Assembly: GCF_014203095.1 (NCBI RefSeq)
Contig: NZ_JACHIG010000003.1
Span: 1-64,000, forward strand
DNA from: Prosthecobacter vanneervenii
Lineage (GTDB): Bacteria > Verrucomicrobiota > Verrucomicrobiia > Verrucomicrobiales > Verrucomicrobiaceae
DNA length: 64,000 nt
Direction: 5' to 3'
Part shown: one piece after another, positions 26,104 to 34,792 of the stretch
Position numbering within the stretch: the stretch's first letter is position 1
Layout of the letters: every line of letters starts with the position of its first letter
Position numbers and translations under genes: made by a program
Notes under the pieces: model-generated
Databases searched by the model: none
Told to the model about the DNA's origin: nothing
What the model saw: only the letters and a program-made list of their open reading frames with translations

Positions 26104-27633
26104 ATGCTGAAAATCAACCACCCTCGAACCTGGCGCAGCATGGCACTTGCTGCGGTAGTTGCCCTCACCACATTTGCAATCACACCCGGCGATGCCCGAG
26201 GTCAGACTGCAGAACCGGCACCCGCTGCCGCCCCCGCCCCGGCCGCCGCTCCTGCGGCAGCACCTGCTCCGGCTCCCGCCGCTGCCGAACCTGCCGCCGC
26301 CACCTTGGAACAACGTGTTTTCGACCTCGAAAAATACGTGACCAATGGTCAGGCTGGCAAAGATGGTGACAAGACGTGGAAGTCCAACATCGGTGGGCAG
26401 CCTGGTCCTGGCCACAATGCCTGGCAGATGGTCAGCACCGCGCTGGTGATTTTCATGACTCTCCCCGGCCTCGCGCTGTTCTACGGCGGTCTGGTCCGCA
26501 AGAAGAACGTTCTCTCCGTGATCGCTCAGTGCATGGGCATCGCCGGTCTGGTCACCATCCTGTGGTGGGCCTGCGGCTACAGCCTCTCCTTCGGAGCTGG
26601 CAATGCCTTCATCGGTGATCTCTCCTTCAAGATGCTCGAAGGTGTCTCCCCCTATGCCGCAGGTGCTGGCTACTGGTGGATCTCCGACGTCATGTGGGCC
26701 ATGTTCCAGCTGAGCTTCGCCATCATCACCCCTGCCCTCATCATCGGCGCCATCGCCGAGCGCATGAAGTTCATCGCGGTGCTGGTCTTCGTGACTCTCT
26801 GGATGTTCGCCGTTTACTTCCCCTTCGCCCACATGGTGTGGAGCACGACTGGTTTCATGTGCGGTCCGCTTAACCCGGGCGCCACGATCAAGGCCATCGA
26901 CTTCGCTGGCGGCACCGTCGTTCACATGACCTCCGGCTGGAGCGCCCTGGTGCTCTGCCTCCTGCTCGGCAAGCGCAAAGGTTTTGGCAAGGAGCCGATG
27001 GCTCCCCACAGCATGGTTCTCTGCGCTGTCGGCACCGGCATGCTCTGGGTCGGCTGGTATGGTTTCAACGCCGGCTCCGCTCTGGGTGCTGACGGCATCG
27101 CTTCCAACGCCTTCATGACCACCACGCTGGCCGCCGCCACCGCTGGCTTCGTCTGGGCTGTGGCTGAGTGGATCCTGAAAGGCAAGCCCTCAGTGCTTGG
27201 CTTCTGCTCCGGCATCGTGGCAGGTCTGGTGGTGATCACCCCTGCTGCAGGCTTCGTGACCGCCAACTCCGCCATGATCATGGGTGTGGCCGCTGGCATC
27301 GTCCCCTTCATTGCCGTCGCTTACCTGAAGAACATCCTCGGCTACGACGACGCCCTCGACACCTTCGGTGTGCACGGCGTTGGCGGAACGATGGGTGCCA
27401 TCCTCACGGGTGTGTTTGCTGATGAGAAGGCCAACTCCGTGGTCGCCGGACTCAAGGACGGCCTCCTGATGAACCAGTTGAAGGCCGCCGGCCTGACGAT
27501 CGCCTGGAGCATCGCCGCCACCCTCGTCATCACCATCATCGTGAAGATCGTGGTTGGCCTCCGCCCCGAGCCCGAAGTGGAAAGCCAGGGCCTCGACCTT
27601 GCCGAACACGGCGAGTCCGGTTACGAGCACTAA
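26104..27633 (+). CDS. amt: Ammonium transporter (Amt/Rh family) with an exported Ala/Pro-rich N-terminus
   Basis: A 509-residue membrane protein. An N-terminal signal (about 1-33) and a 35-residue Ala/Pro repeat plus a short helix precede a standard 11-helix Amt core beginning near residue 105. Visible signatures are ALFYGGLVRKKNVLSV, the first pore His in GGTVVHMTSGWSALV and the second in FGVHGVGGTMGAILTG. It imports ammonium. The exported linker is unusual in length but such extensions are known in some phyla. No PII/GlnK gene is adjacent. A sigma-54 promoter lies directly upstream and a terminator follows, so it is a single-gene transcript. Confidence 0.92.
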   Translation: MLKINHPRTWRSMALAAVVALTTFAITPGDARGQTAEPAPAAAPAPAAAPAAAPAPAPAAAEPAAATLEQRVFDLEKYVTNGQAGKDGDKTWKSNIGGQPGPGHNAWQMVSTALVIFMTLPGLALFYGGLVRKKNVLSVIAQCMGIAGLVTILWWACGYSLSFGAGNAFIGDLSFKMLEGVSPYAAGAGYWWISDVMWAMFQLSFAIITPALIIGAIAERMKFIAVLVFVTLWMFAVYFPFAHMVWSTTGFMCGPLNPGATIKAIDFAGGTVVHMTSGWSALVLCLLLGKRKGFGKEPMAPHSMVLCAVGTGMLWVGWYGFNAGSALGADGIASNAFMTTTLAAATAGFVWAVAEWILKGKPSVLGFCSGIVAGLVVITPAAGFVTANSAMIMGVAAGIVPFIAVAYLKNILGYDDALDTFGVHGVGGTMGAILTGVFADEKANSVVAGLKDGLLMNQLKAAGLTIAWSIAATLVITIIVKIVVGLRPEPEVESQGLDLAEHGESGYEH

Positions 27634-27662
27634 TCTGCGGCAGGACAAGATCCTGCTTCCCC

Positions 27663-27695
27663 AAAACCGGGCTGATTTCTCAGCCCGGTTTTTTT
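27663..27695 (+). terminator. Rho-independent terminator of amt
   Basis: A perfect 13-bp stem (27663-27675 with 27680-27692; core ACCGGGCTGA) with a 4-nt loop, ending in a run of seven T. It begins 30 bp after the amt stop codon. Confidence 0.93.
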
Positions 27696-28541
27696 ATGCC
27701 CCTAGGCCCGACTGTTGAGACCAAGATTGGAATGCTGCGACCTCAGTTAAAGACATTCTTGCTTTACCTAAACAGCAGCATCAGCAGCACACACATGAGT
27801 CCATTGTTGAGCGCACGTGCCGTCATCGGAGCGATGAGGCTGTGCTGCGGGTGTAATACCACGAGTCCTTGAAAACGGGTCTGCAATTCTGTCGCCGCAG
27901 GCATGGCGTGCATCTGGATTTGGAGTGCGGTCGCGCAGATGCAAGGCGCAGGCCTGCATCGGAGCTACCGCTTTCGCGGGGTCGTGAAGGTTCTTCGGCC
28001 TCAGCCAGCTGTCCGGCCTGCGGAGCCGAGCGAAGCGAACCGGAGCGTAGCGGAGATAGCCGAAGGCAAACAGACGACTGAAAGGAGCCCGTAGGGTGAG
28101 CGAAGCGAATCAAAGCGGTAGCTTCGTTCGTTCCTCACTGCGCGACCGCACTCCAAATGGGACGCTGCGCTTTCAGGCCCCAGAACCTGCGGCACGCTCA
28201 TGCACTTACGGGCTATCGCCACACCCATCCCACGATCCAAGATAGCGGACCAGCCATTCCACTTGTTATCCGAGGAAGACTCTGAGTCTGTGATCCTGTG
28301 AAGACTCGTTTTCAACTACCAGTGGTATAAACACAAACAGTGTGCAAAAGAGCGCAACTGCCTCCAGCATTACGCCGCCCTAGTCACGGCTCCACTTGCA
28401 AGCGTCAGGCTCGTTTTCCCAGAACGTCAGCGCATCAAGATTCAGATCAGCACGCCTAAACCGAGCGCCGCAGCAGCCATCCCCAGCTAAACCACCGCCT
28501 GCCGCTCTTGCCCTCTCAACGAGCAGCAGCCATAATGAGGC
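27696..28541 (+). other. Gene-free intergenic region
   Basis: About 850 bp between the amt terminator and the PIG-L gene. Open frames here are short, overlap one another on both strands and show no recognisable protein. The region holds one inverted-repeat element (27918-28158). The remaining sequence shows only scattered short palindromes and no RNA gene I can recognise. Confidence 0.6.
27918..28158. repeat. MITE-like element with 21-bp terminal inverted repeats
   Basis: The outer 21 bases at 27918-27938 (ATTTGGAGTGCGGTCGCGCA followed by G) are the exact reverse complement of 28138-28158. A second inverted pair lies inside the arms (AGCTACCGCTTT, 27963-27974, and its complement, 28112-28123). 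The 241-bp unit encodes nothing and its centre contains short repeated GCGAAGCGAA-type motifs. It is probably an interspersed repeat or a miniature mobile element; no target-site duplication was seen. Confidence 0.6.
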
Positions 28542-29231
28542 ATGACACGCACCATTCTGGCCATCGGCGCGCATTATGACGACTGCCCTTTCGGTATCCC
28601 CGGAACTCTGCTGCGGGCCGTGCAGAAGCATCAGCGGGTGGTCATTCTGAGCCTGATCGGTGACTACACCAACTGGCCACCCGTCAAAGGCAGGGAGCAG
28701 GGACTGCTAGAGCTCTCCAAGCAACTGGCTGCTGAGCGTGGCATCGAGATGCGTTTTCTAGGCTACAAGAGCCTGGGCTTTGAGCCCACGCTGGAAACCA
28801 AGCGAGCGGTGGCTGAAGTGGTGGCGGAGGTGAAGCCGGACACGGCTTTCATGCTGTGGCCGCGTGACCGCCACCCCGATCATGAAGCGGCGAGCGCCAT
28901 CTGCCATGCCGCCTTGTATCAGCCAGCGAGACTGCTGGGAAGGGATGATGTGAAGTCTCCCTCGAAGGTCTTCTGGTATGACAATGGTCCCGGACACACC
29001 ATCGGCTTCGAGCCGGACACGTTTGTCGATGTCACGGCCGAATGGCCTGCCGCCAGTGAATGGCTGGGCCGCCTGATGGCCTACGTGCGCAAGGAGGACT
29101 ATGATCCTGCGAAGGCGGATGCTGCCATGGAGACGAAGAGCGTGCTTTCGCGTTATCGTGGGCTGACCTGTGGAGCCAGATATGCAGAGGCTTTCAAAAG
29201 CGTGAAGCCTGTGGTGAACGCGGAATTTTGA
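28542..29231 (+). CDS. PIG-L/LmbE family deacetylase
   Basis: A 229-residue zinc-dependent N-acetylglucosaminyl deacetylase-type enzyme. It carries the N-terminal metal motif AHYDDC (normally AHPDDE; His and both Asp kept, Pro and Glu changed) at about residues 7-12, and the second site in RDRHPDHEAASAICHAAL with the metal His. The family removes acetyl groups from N-acetylated sugars or conjugates such as mycothiol precursors. It stands alone between the gene-free region and the tRNA-Lys gene. The substrate cannot be inferred. Confidence 0.82.
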   Translation: MTRTILAIGAHYDDCPFGIPGTLLRAVQKHQRVVILSLIGDYTNWPPVKGREQGLLELSKQLAAERGIEMRFLGYKSLGFEPTLETKRAVAEVVAEVKPDTAFMLWPRDRHPDHEAASAICHAALYQPARLLGRDDVKSPSKVFWYDNGPGHTIGFEPDTFVDVTAEWPAASEWLGRLMAYVRKEDYDPAKADAAMETKSVLSRYRGLTCGARYAEAFKSVKPVVNAEF

Positions 29232-29247
29232 GATACCACCCTGAGGG

Positions 29248-29323
29248 TGGTACCCCCGGTAGGATTCGAACCTACGACAAATTGATTAAGAGTCAACTGC
29301 TCTACCAACTGAGCTACGGAGGC
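29248..29323 (-). tRNA. tRNA-Lys (anticodon CTT)
   Basis: Read on the minus strand, the 76-nt gene folds as a cloverleaf: acceptor arm GCCTCCG paired with CGGGGGT (with wobble pairs), D-arm GCTC-AGTTGGTA-GAGC, anticodon loop CTCTTAA (anticodon CTT), and T-arm GTAGG-TTCGAAT-CCTAC. Discriminator A is followed by an encoded CCA (29248-29250). It accepts lysine. Confidence 0.95.
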
Positions 29324-29507
29324 ATTTGTGTCCAGCCACATAAGTGACCGGATCATCAAAGGGGACGAGAGCTTTAATCGAGTCTGGGCTCTGTGCAAGT
29401 GAGTTTTTGATGTTGAGGGCCAACTTTCTGCGGCTTCCGTCGGCTGATGTGGTTTCAAAGCTGGTTTTCCAGGTGTTTTCCTGGCAGAGCCGTGCTACTC
29501 CGCCTGC

Positions 29508-30278
29508 ATGCGTGCGCTGCTGCTCCTAGCTCTTCTTTCTCTGCAAACCTCCCAAGCGGCCGAACTGCCGCTGACGATCACTCTGGGCGGGCAGCCAGGG
29601 CCTTACTCGATTCCAAGATGGAAAAGCGACTGGCCGGGGTGCCAATTCGAAGGCGGCATTGCCCAAGGGCGTGTGGAGGTGGTGCAGAGTAATGCACTCA
29701 AGTGGCTGCGGGTAAACTTTGCCGTGGGAAAGATCGGACCCGAGCAGGGCGGTGCTGGCTGGCGCATGCCCTTTGGGAAGCATGAGGAGGCGGTGCTCAG
29801 CTACACGATGCGATTCAGCAAAGATTTTGATTTCGTCAAAGGCGGCAAGCTGCCGGGGCTCTGCGGCGGGCCGGAAAACGTGAGCGGCGGTCGAAGGGCC
29901 ACGGGCACGAACGGCTTTTCGGCGAGGCTGATGTGGCGCAAAGAAGGGCGCGGTGAAGCCTACGTGTACCACAAAAATCAAAAGGGAGACTATGGCGACA
30001 GCTTTGCCTTCCCGTCTGATTTTCGCTTTCCCACCGAGGTTCCGATTCTGGTGAGGATCTCCGTGACGATGAACACCATGGGAAAACGTGATGGCACGCT
30101 CTCCGTGTGGATCGATGGCAAGCGCCTGGTGAAGAAAACGGACATGGAATGGCGCACGGTGGACAGCTTTGGCGTGGATGGTCTTTACTTTGAAACCTTC
30201 CACGGCGGCGGCGATTCCTCATGGGCGCCCACGCATGCCTGCTGGGCGGAGTTTACGGAGATGAAGGTCGTTCCTTGA
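29508..30278 (+). CDS. Secreted polysaccharide lyase-like protein (PL14-type fold)
   Basis: A 256-residue exported protein with a signal peptide (1-17, ending SQAAE) and the beta-jelly-roll pattern of family 14 polysaccharide lyases: YTMRFSKDFDFVKGGKLPGLCGG, NGFSARLMWRKEGRGEAYVYH, and DSFGVDGLYFETFHGGGDSSWAP near the end. Such lyases cleave uronic-acid polymers such as alginate by beta-elimination. The first met codon at 29508 gives a complete signal peptide. Substrate specificity is not deducible, and related proteins include uncharacterised binding proteins. Confidence 0.65.
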   Translation: MRALLLLALLSLQTSQAAELPLTITLGGQPGPYSIPRWKSDWPGCQFEGGIAQGRVEVVQSNALKWLRVNFAVGKIGPEQGGAGWRMPFGKHEEAVLSYTMRFSKDFDFVKGGKLPGLCGGPENVSGGRRATGTNGFSARLMWRKEGRGEAYVYHKNQKGDYGDSFAFPSDFRFPTEVPILVRISVTMNTMGKRDGTLSVWIDGKRLVKKTDMEWRTVDSFGVDGLYFETFHGGGDSSWAPTHACWAEFTEMKVVP

Positions 30279-30292
30279 GTGCATGCTTTAAT

Positions 30293-30332
30293 AGAAAAAA
30301 TAAAGTGGCGGATGACTTGCGCCATCCGCCAC
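30293..30332 (-). terminator. Rho-independent terminator of the small lipoprotein gene
   Basis: A 10-bp perfect stem (GTGGCGGATG at 30305-30314, complement at 30323-30332) is followed on the minus strand by TTTATTTTTTCTAT. It lies 20 bp beyond the lipoprotein stop codon and faces the lyase gene on the other strand. Confidence 0.8.
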
Positions 30333-30352
30333 GGTTTCAAGGTATTTGGGGG

Positions 30353-30643
30353 TTAGAAGAGGCTCAGTCGCGTGGAGGTTGAAGCATTGACCGGCAGCCC
30401 CACACGGGCATTGACGCGTGCATCAACACCTGCAGGCCGCGGTGCGGGCCGCGCATAGTAAGTGGGGTGACGGCGGTCATGATCATAGCCGTAGCCGCTG
30501 CGGTAGTAGGCCGGAGGCGGTGGCGTACGGTAGGCATAGCCAGGGCGTGCTCCCACATAGCCGCCGCCATCCACATAGGTGGTGCAGCTGGAGAGCATCA
30601 TGATGAACAAACCAAGGCCGAGGATGTGAAGAGAGGATTTCAT
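30353..30643 (-). CDS. Small YXX-rich lipoprotein
   Basis: A 96-residue lipoprotein. The start at 30643 gives a proper signal peptide ending in lipobox LSSC (about residues 17-20), while the longer upstream frame has no sense as an exported protein. The mature part is rich in Gly, Tyr, Pro and Arg (YVDGGGYVGARPGYAYR, PPPPAYYRSGYGYD), a composition common in small envelope proteins. It has its own terminator. No domain with known function; the role in the envelope is unknown. Confidence 0.7.
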   Translation of the reverse strand: MKSSLHILGLGLFIMMLSSCTTYVDGGGYVGARPGYAYRTPPPPAYYRSGYGYDHDRRHPTYYARPAPRPAGVDARVNARVGLPVNASTSTRLSLF

Positions 30644-30790
30644 AACAAGGATGTGGTTATTCTGTCGCCTTGTTAGAAAAGCCTCTGCGGCGGGGCGTTG
30701 AAAAAGACGGGCAACAAAACCCAAGGTCGGACGCAGGAAAAAGAAGTCCCAGAATTGAGGTGGAGCGTATGTGCCGCCCCTGACGAGGGG

Positions 30791-32824
30791 TTATTTCACC
30801 TCGATCAGCTGAACGGCGTCTGCGCCCACAATGCCATCGGTGTCCTTGTTGCTGATGGTGATGACGGCGGGCTTGCCCGCGCTAAAGATGTAGGTGCCCA
30901 GGCTGATGAAGAGGTCGTCGATGGCTGGGGCTTTGCGTTGGTTCACCATCACTGTGTCCGTACCGCCAGCGTGTTCGATGCGCACGGGGACGTTGCTGGC
31001 ACGGTTGGTCGCAGAGACATAGGATATGCGGACGTCATACTTGCCTGAGGACGGAACCTTGATGCGGTAGGTGATGGTCTTGGCACCTTTCTCGGTGTTG
31101 GCATCGTGGAAGCTCGAGCCATCCACCGGTGCTCCATAGGAGCTGGCGGTCCAATGCCCCATTCTTTCGGCAAACTCTTCCGTCATGATAATACCTGGCA
31201 GCTTGGCTGAGCGGATCATCTTGGCCATGGCGGCGAGTTCGAGCACGGCTTTTTGTTCCAGCAGTTTCTTCTGCAAGGCGGGTACATCGATCTTCTGCAC
31301 CGGGGTGCTTGCTTTGAGCGCCATCACAGCGGCAAGACCTGAGGCCTGGCCCAGAGCCATGTACACGGGCTCCATGCGCAGCGAGCAGTAGGCGATGTGG
31401 CTGGCGGAGAGGCATACCGGGACGAGCAGGTTTTCGCACTCCACCTGCTTGGGGGTCAGGCTGCGGTAGGGGATCTGGTAGGGCAGCGCTGGGGTGTCCT
31501 GAAAGCTCCCTTCATCCCGCACCGTGCCGTCTTCGGCCAGGATGCGCTGCACGATATGGCAGTCGATGAGGAAGCTGCCCATGCCGACGGAGTCGTTTTT
31601 GAAGATGTCGGTCTGCAGGTCTTTCTGCACCATGACGTAGTCGCCGATCATGCGACGGCCTTCGCGGATGTAGAGGGCGTAAGGCCAGTGGGCGTTGTCG
31701 GCGAACTCGTCTTTGCATAGCCCCCAGGAGTTCGCCTGATCGCGCAGGCTCTGTGGCACGCGCTCATCGTGGCCGAGGAACCACAGCATGCCCTGGATGA
31801 AGTCGGTGTGGTCCTGCCAGATGCGTGCGCGGGTGGCGGCATCGCCATCGGGGTAGTCGAAATTGGCGCCGGGGTAGTCGGTGGAGAAAAGCCCCTGCGC
31901 ATTGAGGTCGTATTTGCCATTGGCGGTTTTACCAAGATGGAACAGGCGACCAAAGCGGATGCCGGGGAAAGCCTGGATGAGGCGCAGCAGCAGCTCGTAG
32001 TGTGCAGCGTCGTAGCTGGCGGGTTTGGGGAAAGGAATTTTGATGTCCTCCCGCTGCGTGACGCAGATGCGGAAGTTGTAGCTCTGGGTACGTTTGTCAG
32101 CGCTGCCAGGGGTGAGCTTGGAGTCTGGAAAGACGCCGTAGATGGGCTTTCCCTGAGCATCCAAGCCGGAGATGCTCACGGGGGTGCCGTGGATGTAGCT
32201 CGGGCCTTTGCCACCGATGCTTGGGCAGTCGCTCTCCATCACCTCTACGGTGCGCGGGCGGATGGGCATGGGGTGGTAGCCTGCCAGCGGCTCGTCATAC
32301 TGTGCGGTGCTTTCGCGACCGACGATATAGCTTACCTTGGCTGCTGCCATGAGATCACCCTCATAGCTGGCGTCGATGAATTCTTTGCCGTGGTAGGTGG
32401 TGCCATCAGTGGTGGTCAGGCTGGTGATGCGTGCGCCGTCTTTGGAGATCGACTTGAGCGCCTGCGCTGTGATCACCTTCACGCCGGCTTCTTTGAGCAT
32501 GGCCTGGAAAGCGGCCATATTGGCAGCCGGCTCGGCATACCACATGGGTGTGTCTGGCTTCAGTGCCGCAGCACGCGCGAAGTACTCACGGGGAAAGCCG
32601 CCGATAGTCTCCTGCTTGCCCACGTCTGTGCTGGTCAGCCCACCTGTCACCATGCCGCCGATCCACTGGGTGGGTTCAATCACCACCACGGAAGCTCCCT
32701 CTCGTGCGGCGGTGATTCCCGCACCCAGTCCTGACGGAGTGCCGCCGTAGATGACGAGATCAAAATCTGCTGCGCAGATGGATGAAGTGAGGCCGAGAAA
32801 CAGAAACAAACGATGCAAAGACAT
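30791..32824 (-). CDS. Secreted FAD-dependent oxidoreductase with golvesin/xanthan-lyase-type C-terminal domain
   Basis: A 677-residue exported protein with a signal peptide (1-18). Its Rossmann FAD fingerprint is YGGTPSGLGAGITAAREGASVVVIEPTQWIGG, and the FAD_oxidored-type body includes IDASYEGDLMAAA and CLSASHIAYCSLRMEPVYMALGQASGLAAV. The C-terminal ~120 residues (from GHWTASSYGAPVDGSSFH) look like the golvesin/xanthan-lyase sugar-binding module. The start at 32824 (MSLHRLFLFLG) is preferred over 32842. It lies last in a probable three-gene set with the DUF6807 and TatD genes. It likely oxidises sugar derivatives outside the cytoplasm; the substrate is unknown. Confidence 0.85.
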   Translation of the reverse strand: MSLHRLFLFLGLTSSICAADFDLVIYGGTPSGLGAGITAAREGASVVVIEPTQWIGGMVTGGLTSTDVGKQETIGGFPREYFARAAALKPDTPMWYAEPAANMAAFQAMLKEAGVKVITAQALKSISKDGARITSLTTTDGTTYHGKEFIDASYEGDLMAAAKVSYIVGRESTAQYDEPLAGYHPMPIRPRTVEVMESDCPSIGGKGPSYIHGTPVSISGLDAQGKPIYGVFPDSKLTPGSADKRTQSYNFRICVTQREDIKIPFPKPASYDAAHYELLLRLIQAFPGIRFGRLFHLGKTANGKYDLNAQGLFSTDYPGANFDYPDGDAATRARIWQDHTDFIQGMLWFLGHDERVPQSLRDQANSWGLCKDEFADNAHWPYALYIREGRRMIGDYVMVQKDLQTDIFKNDSVGMGSFLIDCHIVQRILAEDGTVRDEGSFQDTPALPYQIPYRSLTPKQVECENLLVPVCLSASHIAYCSLRMEPVYMALGQASGLAAVMALKASTPVQKIDVPALQKKLLEQKAVLELAAMAKMIRSAKLPGIIMTEEFAERMGHWTASSYGAPVDGSSFHDANTEKGAKTITYRIKVPSSGKYDVRISYVSATNRASNVPVRIEHAGGTDTVMVNQRKAPAIDDLFISLGTYIFSAGKPAVITISNKDTDGIVGADAVQLIEVK

Positions 32825-32892
32825 GAGGTGAAAAGAGAGCATGCGGCCCCGCCATGCATCTGTTTTTCACCTCACAGCATCAATCTAAAGGA

Positions 32893-33864
32893 TTACTGCT
32901 TGGCGAAGGCTTCATAGGCCTCTGCGACCTTGCCTTCCTTCTCGTCTCCCTTGTGGAAGTAGAAGAGATGGCGCAGCAGGGTGTATTCACCTTTTTTCAG
33001 CTCATAAGCGCCATCAGGGGCGTTCTTGTCCAAGGCCTTGGTGCCGAAGGGATTGGCGGTGAAAAGGCCGTAGGTGCGCACGTGCCAGGGAGTGGGGAAG
33101 CGGAAGCTGGAGGGGTGGTTCAGCATGGCCACGCCGAGCTTCTCTCCGCCCACGGTGCCGTAGTAGTCGCACCACTTGGCGCGCTTGCCCCAGGCATCGG
33201 CGTCGGTCAGGCCTTCGCTGCTGATGATGTGGCCGCTGCCTTTTTTGTTTTTCTCGATCTCGACTGCCATCTCGGTGGGCACGCGGATGCTGAGGCCGGC
33301 GTCCTTTTTGTCTTCGAAGTTTACGGGGCCTTCGGTGGCGAGGAGGATCTGCTTCATCTCGATGCTTCGGGTGCCTTCACCCGCGGTGAAGATCATGGTG
33401 CGCTCTTCTTCCAGGTACTTTTTGCCGCTGGGGTCGAGGTAGTCGATGATGGAGACGAGCACAGCAGAGTCTGGCTTGGCTTCGAGGGTTTTGAATTCGC
33501 GGTGCTTCTCGCTGCCCAGCGATTTCACACGGTCAGCAGTCTTGGCGGATTCGCCAAAGGTGGCGCGCTCGGCCCAGGACTCGATGCCATTGATGCCCTC
33601 GTGGCCAAAGCAGATGCCACGATGATGCGGGTGGTCGTGCTGCTCGCCCTCGACATTGGCCATCGGGTAGTTGCGGGTCATCTGCTTGCCAGTGGGGCCA
33701 AAGACAGGGGCGAGGTAGGGCTTGTTGGCCTGATCCACGACGTATTCGGCGAAGACCTGCCCGTCCACCTTGACGATGGCACCGCCTGTGGCGGTTTTTT
33801 CAACGGAGAACTGGGCCGCGCTGGCGAGCGAGGTGAGGAGGAAAGAGGCGAGGAGGAGTTTCAT
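32893..33864 (-). CDS. DUF6807/PmoA-like secreted protein
   Basis: A 323-residue exported protein (signal peptide 1-17, ending SAAQ) of the beta-sandwich PmoA/DUF6807 family: the HDHPHHRGICFGHEGINGIESWAERATFG motif and the late ML-NHPSSFRFPTPWHVRTYGLFTANPFG segment are characteristic. Planctomycete-type genomes have many copies, often beside oxidoreductases of carbohydrate degradation; the reaction is not known. It lies 68 bp upstream of the FAD oxidoreductase and 48 bp downstream of the TatD gene on the same strand. Confidence 0.85.
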   Translation of the reverse strand: MKLLLASFLLTSLASAAQFSVEKTATGGAIVKVDGQVFAEYVVDQANKPYLAPVFGPTGKQMTRNYPMANVEGEQHDHPHHRGICFGHEGINGIESWAERATFGESAKTADRVKSLGSEKHREFKTLEAKPDSAVLVSIIDYLDPSGKKYLEEERTMIFTAGEGTRSIEMKQILLATEGPVNFEDKKDAGLSIRVPTEMAVEIEKNKKGSGHIISSEGLTDADAWGKRAKWCDYYGTVGGEKLGVAMLNHPSSFRFPTPWHVRTYGLFTANPFGTKALDKNAPDGAYELKKGEYTLLRHLFYFHKGDEKEGKVAEAYEAFAKQ

Positions 33865-33912
33865 GAGTGGTGGCAGAGAACGTGGGGGAGATTGGAATGC
33901 TTTCGGCGGAGA

Positions 33913-34704
33913 TCAATTCCAGCCGCGGAAGAATTCGAGGGCCGTGTGGGTGGTGTCTGCCGCCACTGCTTCCACCGGCTCGCCCCGCAGGGTGGCGATG
34001 GCGCGGGCGGTGTCCGCCACGTAGGCGGGCTCGCAGCGTTTGCCGCGGTGCGGCATGGGTGCCAGATAGGGCGCGTCGGTTTCGAGCATGTATTTCCCGG
34101 CAGGAACAGCGCGTGCGGTATCGGCCATGAAGCCCGGGTTTTTAAAGCTGACGATGCCGGTGAAGGAGATGAGGTGGCCGCGCTCCAGCAGGGGCTGTGC
34201 CTGTTCCAGCGTGCCGGTGAAACAGTGGAAGACGCCGCGAAGGCGGTCGCTGAACGGCAGGACGAGCGCGGTGAGGTCTTCCCAGCTTTCGCGATTGTGC
34301 AGGATGACGTTCAGCTTCAGTTCTGCTGCGAGTTCGAGCTGTGCAGTGAGCACCCGGGCCTGGTGCGCTTTCCAGTCGGCCAGGGCAAAGCCCTCGGGCG
34401 GGGCGTGGAAGTAATCGAGACCGATCTCGCCGATGGCGCAGACTTTGGGATGCCGGGCCAGCGTGCGCAGTTCGTCGATCCAGGAGTCGCCGCTGACCGT
34501 GTCGGCATCACACGGATGAATGCCGACAGCCACTCGCACATCGGGTTCGTTTTCGGCCAGGGCGAGCAGCTTGCGGGCGTTTTCAAGATCCGTGGCGGGA
34601 GCCACCATGCGAGAGACGCCTGCAGCGCGTGCGCGCTCCAGCACGGCGGGCAGGTCGCCGTCGAACTGTCTGCTGCCGAGGTGGGTGTGCGTGTCGAAAA
34701 ACAT
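33913..34704 (-). CDS. TatD family DNase/metal-dependent hydrolase
   Basis: A 263-residue cytoplasmic TIM-barrel metallohydrolase. All family motifs are present: DTHTHLGSRQFDGD (metal His pair), VGIHPCDA, IGEIGLDYF (Glu ligand), NVILHNRESWEDL, GVFHCFTG and ETDAPYLAPMPHRGKRCEP (Asp ligand). TatD proteins act as 3'-5' exo- or endonucleases in DNA repair. It is the first gene of a same-strand run with the DUF6807 and FAD genes, though its housekeeping role makes a shared function uncertain. Divergent from the next gene by 88 bp. Confidence 0.9.
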   Translation of the reverse strand: MFFDTHTHLGSRQFDGDLPAVLERARAAGVSRMVAPATDLENARKLLALAENEPDVRVAVGIHPCDADTVSGDSWIDELRTLARHPKVCAIGEIGLDYFHAPPEGFALADWKAHQARVLTAQLELAAELKLNVILHNRESWEDLTALVLPFSDRLRGVFHCFTGTLEQAQPLLERGHLISFTGIVSFKNPGFMADTARAVPAGKYMLETDAPYLAPMPHRGKRCEPAYVADTARAIATLRGEPVEAVAADTTHTALEFFRGWN

Positions 34705-34792
34705 GGTCTGCGCCTTCGCATTTTGGGGACGGGTGTCAAGCCTCGTGAATTACTCCTTTTCCTGGGGGCTTTGTTCATGCTAAACCACACAC

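Noticed and set aside
29234..29252. Palindrome TACCACCCTGAGGGTGGTA after the PIG-L gene
   Set aside because: It overlaps the encoded CCA end of the tRNA-Lys gene and has no T-run, so it is better explained as coincidental pairing with the tRNA 3' end than as a terminator.
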